Source: Cycas panzhihuaensis (taxonomy: Eukaryota > Cycadophyta). From it: DNA of 64,000 nt. Made by a program: the position numbers and the translations under genes. Below, piece by piece: positions 55,900-64,000 of this stretch (position 1 is its first letter; each line of letters begins with the position of its first letter). Location: contig CM041465.1 of NCBI GenBank assembly GCA_023213395.1, positions 158,603,741 to 158,667,740 of the forward strand, written 5' to 3'. Below the pieces are notes generated by a model. The model did not search any database and was not told the DNA's origin. It saw only the letters and a program-made list of their open reading frames with translations.

Positions 55900-57300
55900 G
55901 TAGTTGGTACGTAAGGTGCGGATGAAGAACATGGTGTGTAAGATTGAGGGAAGGGAAGTCCTCAACAATCTTTTCCCTTTGTCAATGGGGGGTTGGATTG
56001 GTGCCATATCCAACTCTTTGTGATCATACTCAACAAAGATTACATCTCTTGAGAGATGTATTTTCCTCCCAACTGGATCATACAATTTGTAGGCTTTGCT
56101 ATGGATTGAATATCCTACAAAGATGCATTTAAGACTATGTTTGTCTAACTTAGTTCTTTGTTGATCTGGTATGTGCATATATGCAGTATACCCGAATGTC
56201 CTCAAATGGCTAATAGTTGGCTTCTTTCCAGACCATGCCTCCTCAGGTGTGATATTGGCGACTGCGGCTGTAGGACTTCGATTGGCCACATAATTTCTTT
56301 GTTTGAAATGCTTGACCCGAAGCTCTTGGAAGCCCTTTTGCATGCATCATTGTTCTGGCTTTATTAGCCAATGTTCTATTCATCCTTTCAGAGACTCCAT
56401 TTCTTTGAGGAGTATGAGGCGCCGTGAGTTGTCTCCGAATTCCATTATCCTTGCAAAATTGGTTGAATTCATTTGAAGTGAATTCACCTCCATTATCTGA
56501 CCTTAATGTGCCAATTAAGTAGCGATTCATTTTCTATACGCCTTGAACTCTTTGAATTTTGAGAAGGCTTCGATTTTTGTTTTAGGAAGTAGACCCAGAC
56601 TTTGTGAGAGAAGTCATCAATAAAGGATATGTAGTACAATGCTCCTCCAAAGGAGTGGGTGGACATGGGTCCACACAAGTCTGAGTGAACTAATTGCAAA
56701 GGATAAGATGCACGCCATGCTTTGCCTTTAGGAAAAAGCAGTTGATGTTGTGTCCCCATTATGCAAGCTTCGCAAAGACATTTTGAACCATACATCTTTG
56801 GAAGCCCATACACCATGCTTTTGTATGTCATCTGCTTCAGATTGTCTAGGCTTAAATGTCCTGACGCGTTGATGCCATAATCGAATTTTTGACAAAGATG
56901 TGAAACCGGTGGCGTAATCAAGAGTAATATTATTGGCATCCAACTTGTAAAGGCCTTGATCCTCATAGGCTATAGCTACAATCGATCATCTTTGTCACGA
57001 ATGGTACATTTCCCATTTTGAATAGTAAGCTCATATGTTGCTTGTTCATCGGCTATGAAGCGATTCTTCTCCATAGAAGAAATGAAATAGGCATCACTAT
57101 TGGGAAATGATAAGGAAGGATTTTAGGAGAGTGAAAAGGAGCTATGGTGCCTATTCCGAAACCTCGGTTGATTCACCATTTCCAAAGGTTACTAAATGAC
57201 CTTTGCCTTCCTTGATGTTGCATAGGAGTTCTTCACTCCACTGTCATGTGTCGAGTAGCTCTGAATCGATAATCCAAGTGTTGTCAACCTTGGATGATTG
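55900..57300 (-). pseudogene. pol: Element L protease and integrase, frameshifted
   Basis: The protease WIIDSE-ATRHMT region near 57270 has lost one base of D-S-G-A. The pre-integrase has the SHLCQK..HLSLDNLKQMTYKSM piece and CLCEACIMGTQHQL. In one frame the integrase has HSDLCGP and RSDNGGEFTSNEF, and SERMNRTLANKA keeps the Glu. All three catalytic residues are present but in two frames. TPEEAW, HLRTFGYTAYMHIP and LSRDVIF are open within 55876..56343. Confidence 0.86.
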
Positions 57301-58292
57301 GAATGCACAAAATAGTTTGTCGTCATTGGCAACCGATTATAATGTTGGTAGCCATTTCTTTGACCCCTCCTTGTGGACCTCCTCGATAGGCACCTCGATT
57401 TGGTCGAGGGGAAGCTAACTAGCGATCCATTCTTTGGAATCTCTGTTGAAAGCTGTTGGGCGTGGGCTGCATCTTTGGCCTTGTGGGCTGCTTCTTTGTT
57501 TGCGAAGATTTGCTTGCTTCTTTTCGCACTCGGGTGCAATGTGGCGGGAATGCCACAATAATGGCAAACGACATTGGTCTTGGAAGATCCAATGTTCATT
57601 TTTCCAAAGCGCTTTGTGAATGCGGTGTTGGATTTTTGAGTTAGCTTTGCCTTTCTTTGTGAAAGCACCTAATGTAGATGGTTCTTCATTATCCTTAGCA
57701 TAAATTTGTTCTTCTTGAAGTAATAAGCTTTCAAGTTGATTGGTCATCCCCTAAGTGAACCATCTCGTGTAGTTGATGATATGAAGCCATTGTAGTCCTT
57801 TGGTAGTGCTTTTGTGATGGAGGCTACGATTTCATCTCTTGTGGTGAACTACCTAAAGTAGTTAATTCATTACAAACCTCCTTAATAGAGGATATGAATG
57901 CCGACATTGGCTTTACAAATTTAATGGAGTACAATTTAGCTTTTATCATCAAAATGCGAGCTTCATCTCGCCTTTCATACAAAGAGGACAAGGTGTCCCA
58001 TGCTTCTTTAGAAGATAGTGCAGAAGAAATATTTTGATCTACATGTATGTCCACAATCATTCGAATGAATGCCAAAGCAATTTCGTCTTTGGCCTCCCAT
58101 GCAGCAACAAGTTGAACATCCACAGGTGCAGGTTGATTATCATTAACCACAAGTGTAGGATTGGGGATTCTTCGAAACATATCCCGAACTCATTCATTAT
58201 CAAGAGATTTTTGTGATTCTTTTCCATTCTTGATAGTTAGATTGTCCTATTAGCCTTATGGTACAAGCATTTAGCATTTGTATGGCGACCAT
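57301..58292 (-). pseudogene. gag: Element L gag, frameshifted
   Basis: The ATG at 58292..58290 starts MVAIQMLNACTIRLIGQSNYQEWKRI. A small deletion after ITK shifts the frame. The main capsid ORF is 58180..57824 (VAAWEAKDEIALAFIRMIVDIHVDQN, SLYERRDEARILMIKAKLYS). It then breaks at LGS. The knuckle is split between frames: CHYCG in one and HIAPEC in the next. The basic tail RRSTRRGQRNGYQ follows. Confidence 0.86.
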
Positions 58293-60170
58293 CTTTCCAC
58301 TTATGTAACACTTGAAGCTAGCCGATAGCGTGGAAGTCTCAAGAGCTTTGTCGCTTAAGATCCACCTTCAAACAACACCACTAGTCCTGATCTTACAAGA
58401 AGATCCAACAACCAATGGGGTGAAGAGGGGTGGAGGACTCGCTAATGAGGTGGAGAACCAAGTTAAATCTAGGACAAAGCGGTGGGGTTGATCCGCATGG
58501 ACGTACCATGCTTTCCACAGGATTCATGCCCCAATAACACCCTTTTCAACCTCCTTTCCTTCAAGCAACCTTAATTGTCGGCCACTGACCGTACGGTCGG
58601 TTGGTCCTCTAGGGAATGCACCAAGCGTAAGGTTAATTCGGAGGCAAGGTTTGAACCTTTTCGAGCCTCCCCAGCAGTTTTTAAGTTCACTTTTAAATAA
58701 GTGTGAGTGAATCTTCTTACTTGGATTTTCTTTATGCCTTTTTGGCTTACAATGAAAGAGCACAACGCAGATAAGTGCTTTAGATCCAAGTATGTATGCT
58801 TGAGTACAATGATGAAGTACTTTTGAGTACTAAAACAAAATGTAAAGAACCTTTGATGACGATGTGATGGGTTCCTTTTAAGCTCCTAACCGATGAAGTG
58901 ATGAAAATGTACTCAAGAAATTGCTCCAAAGTCCAACACAAGCTCCACCACATTGTTGAGACTTAAAATGTCTCAACCATCCAACAAAAACAAGTGATTT
59001 TATTACTTTTCACAATGAGCCTTCTTTTTGAGCTGAAGAAGGGCAAGGTCACCATGCAAGGTGCCAAAAAAGTGAGTTTAGGTGATAAGTTTCTTCACCT
59101 TTACAATGAAAAACATTCCTCTTGATCACGATAATTAAGCCTAATGACCGAAAGTGAAAAAAAGGCTTAAGGCGTTGAGTACACAAGTACTTTTGAGAAT
59201 CAAGAGAGCTAATGTAAAAACACTTTAAGTAAGCCCGTATAAGTTGAGAAATTAAAAAAACTCTTAAAGTCTTTTTACAATTTTTCCCCTTAAGAAATTT
59301 AAAAAACTTCAAAAGAGAATTCTTATGAGCATAAAATATGCAAAAAAGATTCTGGTGGCAATTGAATCTTTGGTAGCAAGACTCAAGATGAGCCGATTGG
59401 CGGTGAAGAGTCCGATGTTGAGTTGGCAAGAATCTTTGATGTGGCAACTTGAGTCTTGTGTGCATAGCGGTGAGGAGCGATGACTCGGTGAGTAATTAGT
59501 TTGAGCCGTTGTCTTGATCAAATCTTGAATGGAATGGACAGCTAAGATCTTGATGTGGCTCAATGCTTAGGTTGGTGCCTTCTTTGGTAATGTGTTGATG
59601 AGTGGCCTCAAGAATCTTGTGTGCGTGGAATGGCGATGAGATGCTCCAAGGAGGCGAGTTGGCGCGATCATCGTCTGTTACTGACTTCGGAATGACAAGA
59701 TGATATTTGGTGAGACGGGGCAATCCTAGATGAGTGATGTAGCGAGTGGGCAATTTGGCGAAATGAAATAGGCCGGTGGCGACTAAGCGAAATGAGTCTT
59801 GACGGTGGCGGTAGTGGCGATAATGAGGATGAGCGGTGGTAGCGATCTCCTCGAATCTTGCGGGCGACAAGTAAGCAAAGGACAAATGTGGTGGTCCACC
59901 CACAAAAGAGGTGGCGGTGTATTGATGAGTCGTTGTCTTCAAAAGGCGGTGGAATGAGCGGTGGCAATTTGCTTTGAAGATGAGTTGGGAGTGATAGTGG
60001 ACGATCACTTCTTGGTGGAATACTTCTTCAAGTCTTGGGACGGCGATGTGACAGTGACGATCTTCCTTCTCATTGGTGGCGGTCAAAGTCTTGAGCTTCT
60101 TGACTTGGCGATGTCCGGCCAATGTGACAGAGATAACAAAGAAACTAATATGCTCAAACAGAGACCATTA
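58293..60170 (-). other. Element L long 5' leader (1.9 kb)
   Basis: The leader is non-coding. The gag-proximal 400 bp match B and E, including cttaagcgac and the palindrome. The PBS-proximal 700 bp are rich in GGCG/CGCC words on the minus strand but differ from B. A 208-codon ORF at 59496..60122 is H/R/P-rich, has no domain I know and is not kept in B or E. Confidence 0.58.
58587..58598 (-). promoter_or_regulatory. Perfect palindrome in element L leader
   Basis: GACCGTACGGTC is identical to the palindrome in E at the same leader position. It lies near a CCCTAGAGG block (CCCTAGGG in B and E). Confidence 0.5.
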
Positions 60171-60181
60171 GCTCGATACCA
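60171..60181 (-). other. Element L primer-binding site, one base short
   Basis: On the minus strand it reads TGGTATCGAGC, against TGGTATCAGAGC. The A of CAG is missing. In a young element this would be a harmful change, or a reading error. Confidence 0.85.
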
Positions 60182-60183
60182 AA

Positions 60184-60760
60184 TGTTGACAATGGGCATT
60201 AGGCCACATTGATCCCAAGATCATAAATATAATCACAATACAATAAATGCATGAAAGCATGAGAGCATAAAAGCATAAACTGAAATATAGGAGCAAGAGA
60301 AAATGATACCCAATATGTGGAGTTGGAATTGGTCCAACCTCCCAAGTAGAAAATAGCTTGATTAGCAACCGATAGCATAACAATACAACTCCAACTCTCC
60401 TCTTATGGACAATGAGGAGGTCTCCTTATATAGAGTGAAATGAAAGACCTAAGGCCTTGGATGTTTGACAAGTGTCAAATATCCAAGATACATCACATGG
60501 ATCATGAGCAAAAGTGCTTGGATCCTCACCTAAGGCCTTGGATGTTTGACAAGTGTCAAACATCCAAGATACATCACTTGGAATATTCAAACAAGTGCAT
60601 GAGGGTCCATTGACCCTTTTGTGACAACGTTGTGTCACTAGAAAGAATGTGGGTGTGCACTTTATCACTTAAGTGATAAGTCACCCCTAAAGTATAAAGT
60701 GCATATATTACATGAAAAATAAATGTACATTCACTTAACATTTAAACATAAGGTTTAACA
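60184..60760 (-). repeat. Element L 5' LTR (577 bp)
   Basis: This is the pair of 53598..54176. It has TG..CA ends, two hairpin units, the 18-bp palindrome and TATATAA. It ends on the right at tttaaca, followed by target copy aagag (60761..60765). Confidence 0.93.
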
Positions 60761-60765
60761 AAGAG

Positions 60766-61400
60766 GAGTAAAGATGAACCCTAAAAACGTCCAAGCTATT
60801 ATGAATTGGCTTACACCCAAAAATGTCACCAATGTTAGAAGCTTCTTAGGAATAATAGGGTTCTAACGTTGTCTCATAAAAGGCTAGACTAGCATAGCCA
60901 CACCCTTAACCGATCTAACAAAGGATATACTAGCATAGTTGCACTCTTAACCAATGTAACAAAGAGGGAAGCATTCTTATGGCATAAACTAGCAGAGGAG
61001 GCTTTAAAAGCATTAAAGAAAGCTATGATAAATGCCCTAGTTTTAGCCACACCAAGTTTTAGCGACTCATTTGAGTTGGAATGCAATACTTTAAAAGTCA
61101 GACTGAGAGCAATCCTCCTCTAAAGCAACCGCCCCATAGCTTATGAGAGTCAAAAGTTGCACTCACACACGCCATCCACCAATGGTGCCAATATTTGTTA
61201 ACAAGCAAGTTCTTGGTTAAAACAAATCATGATAGCCTTAAATATTTCCTAAATAAAAAATCCTTGTCAAACAAATAGCAAAAATGGGTAAGCAAGTTAC
61301 AATCGTTCGATTTTGACATTATATACAAGAAAGGGAAGGAGAATGCATTATCCAAAATTCCAAAAGAAGCCTCCTTCCAAGCAATTTCCATAACCACCCC
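60766..61400 (+). pseudogene. pol: Element K reverse transcriptase end and RNase H, decayed
   Basis: NPKNVQAIMNWLTPKNVTNVRSFLGIIGF is the gypsy RT thumb. A 41-bp unit is imperfectly duplicated in tandem (60888..60928 and 60929..60969), repeating the PLTDLTK region. RNase H is recognisable from FELECNT-like, SHTRHPPMV or THAIHQWCQYL, NHDSLKYFLNKKSLSN and KWVSKLQSFDFDIIYKKGKENALS. Many stops are present. Confidence 0.8.
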
Positions 61401-62761
61401 CAACTTATCGCAAAACTTAGCACAAGAGTACCTACAAGATCTGGTATCTCAATTGATATTCCAAAAAATCCAAGACAAGATACAAGCTAAAAACGGATCC
61501 AATATTGCATCATTGAAAGGTCTTTATTCCTGACACATCACCACTCAAGGATAAGATCCTCCAAGAGGCACATGCAACACTGCTATCTTACCACGTAGGC
61601 ATCAATAAAACCTACCAACAAATCCACAATACTTTTTTTCTGGAAGGGAAAAAAAGTAGATATCTACAAATTTGTATCAAAATTTGATGTTTGCTAAAGA
61701 AATAGAAGTAAAAACATTAGAATTCCAAGACTACTTCAACCCTTACACATTAAAAAAAATTTAATTGACTTTATCATAAGCCTTCCCAAATACAAAGGCA
61801 AAGACTCAATTTTTGTCATGGTGGATTGGTTAACAAATATGCACATTTCAAAGGTATTCAATCCACAACAAAGGCTAGCCAAATAGATGACCTATTCATC
61901 AAGGAAATCCATTGACTACATAGGTTTCCCAAGGTCATAATGAGTGACCACAAGCCCAAATTTATGAGTAATTTATAGCAAGACATGTTTAATCAAGTGA
62001 GCACCAAACTCACAATGAGCACAACATATCATCCACAAACAAACAACCACACAAAAGTAGTGAACAAATGTTTGGTTCTTTGGAAGGCTATCTTCGAAAA
62101 TTCTCATTAGACAAGCAACATTGGCATAAGTGGTTACACCTTACTGAATGGTGGTACAACACCACATATCACACAACAGTAAAGATGACTCCCTTCCAAG
62201 ATTTGTATGGGTATGAACCCTCATCTCTCCTCACATGGGCCAATAACTTCTATGCACCAGTTGTAAAAGACCAATAAGAACAAATGGCCCAAACAATACA
62301 AATCTTAAAGAACAACCACAACCTATCAAAAAACCACATGAAGCAATAGGCAGATTTGCATAGATCTAAACAATCCTTACAAGAAAGCCACCCCCTAACA
62401 ATTAAGGAAGCTCAAATTACAACTATGTTTTTATGGACCATATCAGATTTTGGATGAGGTGGGGGAAGTAGCCTATAGACTCGATTTACCATCTAGTAAC
62501 AAAGTGCATAATGTATTCCATGTCTCATGCCTTAAAACAAAATTGGGACAAACTATAATGGCTTAGACCAAACTCCCCATCTTAGACAATGAAGGGAAAC
62601 TACTTGTGGAATTAGAATGCATCCTCCAAACCAAGATCAAGCAACTGCATTCCAATGATATTTGTGAATATTTGTTCAAATGGAAGGACCTCAATAAAGA
62701 AGATGCCATGTGGAAATCAAAAGCATGGTACCAACAACATTTGCATCTCCCCATGCTTTGA
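61401..62761 (+). pseudogene. pol: Element K integrase with C-terminal chromodomain, decayed
   Basis: A zinc-domain remnant (YHVGINKTYQQIHNTFF) lies near 61590. The core has IDFIISLPKYKGKDSIFVMVDWLT (first Asp near 61758) and PKVIMSDHKPKFMSN. TTYHPQTNNHTKVVNKCL has Lys in place of the catalytic Glu. The part at 62068..62277 is open (WHKWLHLTEWWYNTTYHTTVKMTPFQDLYGYEP). Near the end, LECILQTKIKQ and CEYLFKWKDLNKEDAMWKSKAW (62599..62761) match a chromodomain, the module that targets chromoviruses to marked chromatin. It ends at TGA 62759..62761. Confidence 0.83.
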
Positions 62762-62782
62762 GGATAAAGCATGTTCTTTGGG

Positions 62783-62794
62783 TGGGGGGGGGGG
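62783..62794 (+). other. Element K polypurine tract
   Basis: A run of 11 G after ggt directly precedes the TGTCGG of the 3' LTR. It is the plus-strand primer site. Confidence 0.85.
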
Positions 62795-63319
62795 TGTCGG
62801 TGTTGTTACTTGTAGCATCTCTTCCAAATGCTAGCCAACCCCATCTTCTATCTTTATTCTCTCTCTCTCTCTCTAGCCACATTAAGCTCAACCTCTTTTT
62901 TCCTATCATACGATATTCTCTTTCTTATTAGCTTTAAAAACCAACTTCTATTATGACACTTTTTGCTCCTATATAAAGGACACCTAGCCCCCATTTTAAC
63001 CATCACAATGGAAGAATTATTGGAGCTCTTAAGCTACGTTCCTAGTTGGGACTATTGTGGGAGGACACCTCGTCTCGAAGAAGGTACATTTTGTGATACT
63101 CACCGTTGTTAGTATTTGGACAATTTCTTGTAAATAATATTAAATTGTTATGGCTATTTTGTATAATCAATATAATTTTGTGAATGCACAAGATATGTTT
63201 CCTATTGCTATAGAATTATCATAATATTACATGATATATATAGAAGTTGCTCTGCTAAAAAAGCATAGATCTGTGTGAATTCAATTGATTAGGTGTAAAT
63301 CCCCATTGGGATTCCCACA
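62795..63319 (+). repeat. Element K 3' LTR (525 bp)
   Basis: It runs from TGTCGGTGTTG to GATTCCCACA and is paired with 36686..37187. It carries TATAAAGGACACC near 62971 and a short CT microsatellite (62856..62874) not expanded in the 5' copy. Confidence 0.87.
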
Positions 63320-64000
63320 GACAATTTAGAGCACAGAGCAAAATTATTGTTGGGGCCAAATTTTCTCTATGGTTTGCAGCTTTTTGTTTGTGGTTGTTGG
63401 TATGAGGTGGCGCCAAACTAGGGCACAAAGCCAGACTACATTTAATTGTTATGGGGCAGGTTTTTTCCTTGAATGTGTTCAAATTTTTGAACCTTCTAGA
63501 GTTCGCAAATGTTTTTCAAATTTTCAAAGTCCTTTCTAGATATTTTCAAAGTTAAAAAGATTATGTTGGTTTCAAGGCCTAGAATATAACCCCAAACATT
63601 CAAGCTCAAAGTGAGAACAAATGTCATTTCTTGAGCGTTGTAAGAGATCTAGCTTCAAGTATGTGTTAGACGAAGCATGCAAGTTTGATCAACGCCAAAC
63701 CTGAAATGTAGGTATGAGAAACAATGTAAGTTTGAAAATTGCTTTTTTTTGAGCCAAGTGTAGATGTGAAGATGAGGAATGAGAGTACATGAATACAGCA
63801 TAATAGCGTAAGGGTTTGGGAGGCCAATAAAAAATTGATTCCCTATTTTGTTTGAGTGTGAATGTATGTCAATTCCAATCTTGTAAATACATAGTATCAT
63901 ATAGCCATGGTCTACATAGCAGGGCTAAGATATGACACCACTCCTTAGACAATCTCCAACATAGTAAATTCCATTGGAACTATCACCCCTACAACATCTA
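63320..64000. other. Right flank, nothing recognised
   Basis: This is AT-rich sequence after K. I see no LTR, domain or gene that I can support. It should be the right-hand continuation of whatever K was inserted into, but I could not match it to 35713..36685. Confidence 0.5.

Larger units (their letters stand above)
53598..60760 (-). mobile_element. Copia element L (group 1), complete, minus strand
   Basis: This complete 7,163-bp insertion has the exact target duplication aagag (53593..53597 and 60761..60765). It has LTRs of 579 and 577 bp, a PBS, a 1.9-kb leader, all coding domains and a PPT. The LTRs differ at only a few positions, so it is one of the youngest insertions. It is the close sister of B. 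As in B, many small indels break the frames at CAG/CTG sites. It lies in the RT of K. Confidence 0.95.
36686..63319 (+). mobile_element. Ty3/gypsy chromovirus element K, split by H and L
   Basis: Two related LTRs (36686..37187 and 62795..63319) enclose a gypsy element in the order gag, protease, RT, RNase H, integrase, chromodomain. Copia H splits gag and copia L splits RT. Removing them leaves about 6 kb, the usual size. The integrase after RT/RNase H and the C-terminal chromodomain identify a chromovirus. No target duplication is visible (aaaaa on the left, gacaa on the right), so one end may be altered. The coding frames are full of stops. Confidence 0.87.

Noticed and set aside
59496-60122. 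208-codon H/R/P-rich ORF in the L leader
   Set aside because: No recognisable domain, not conserved in the B or E leaders, and in GC-skewed sequence where long ORFs arise by chance.
36681-63324. Target-site duplication for element K
   Set aside because: Left flank aaaaa and right flank gacaa do not match, even allowing one change.

Overview
This window is plant nuclear repeat DNA. It is AT-rich and made almost entirely of LTR retrotransposons inserted into one another. I see no convincing host gene, rRNA, tRNA gene or CRISPR array. The copia and gypsy types, the primer-binding sites matching plant initiator-Met tRNA (TGGTATCAGAGC and variants) and the depth of nesting point to a seed plant with a very large, repeat-rich genome. 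A gymnosperm would fit, but the sequence alone does not name a species.

Left half (1..34600). One stack of Ty1/copia elements can be read from its junctions. Element B (2774..9795, TSD ccaac) sits inside A (window start..11709). A sits inside the gag of C (to 16058). C sits inside D (16059..32657). D sits inside J (32658 to about 34600). D also carries F (18007..23696, TSD caaag) and the minus-strand E (24291..31656, TSD gattc). The left halves of A, C, D and J lie upstream of the window. 34601..36685 is poorly understood and holds one LTR-like end with a primer-binding site.

Right half (36686..63319). A Ty3/gypsy chromovirus, K, encloses everything. Its gag is split by copia H (38554..52055, TSD ctagt/ctaat). 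H is itself split by copia G (40113..47798) and by a deleted minus-strand remnant, I (49821..50422, candidate TSD gtata). K's reverse transcriptase is split by the minus-strand copia L (53598..60760, TSD aagag). With its guests removed, K is about 6 kb. 63320..64000 holds nothing I recognise.

The copia elements fall into two groups. Group 1 has LTRs of about 500 to 580 bp, a very long leader and a gag beginning M-(A/V)-x-x-x-MLNA: B, C, E, I and L share one LTR family, and G has a different LTR with related proteins. J is placed near this group by its proteins only. Group 2 has LTRs of about 200 to 240 bp and an acidic tract between the gag zinc knuckles and protease: A, D, F and H (A and H show the MASS gag start and two knuckles). 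Each element carries the usual order gag, protease, integrase, reverse transcriptase, RNase H, but every polyprotein is broken by stops or frameshifts. None is autonomous as written.

The most interesting signals concern the elements themselves. The two youngest copies, B and L, are disrupted repeatedly at CAG/CTG trinucleotides, often read as CG. That looks like a methylation-linked sequencing artefact or an unusual mutation process. A leader palindrome is kept as a palindrome while its sequence changes. Group-1 LTRs carry a cluster of perfect dyads and a 70-bp duplication. In most of the families the polypurine tract is translated and the stop codon is supplied by the first bases of the 3' LTR.
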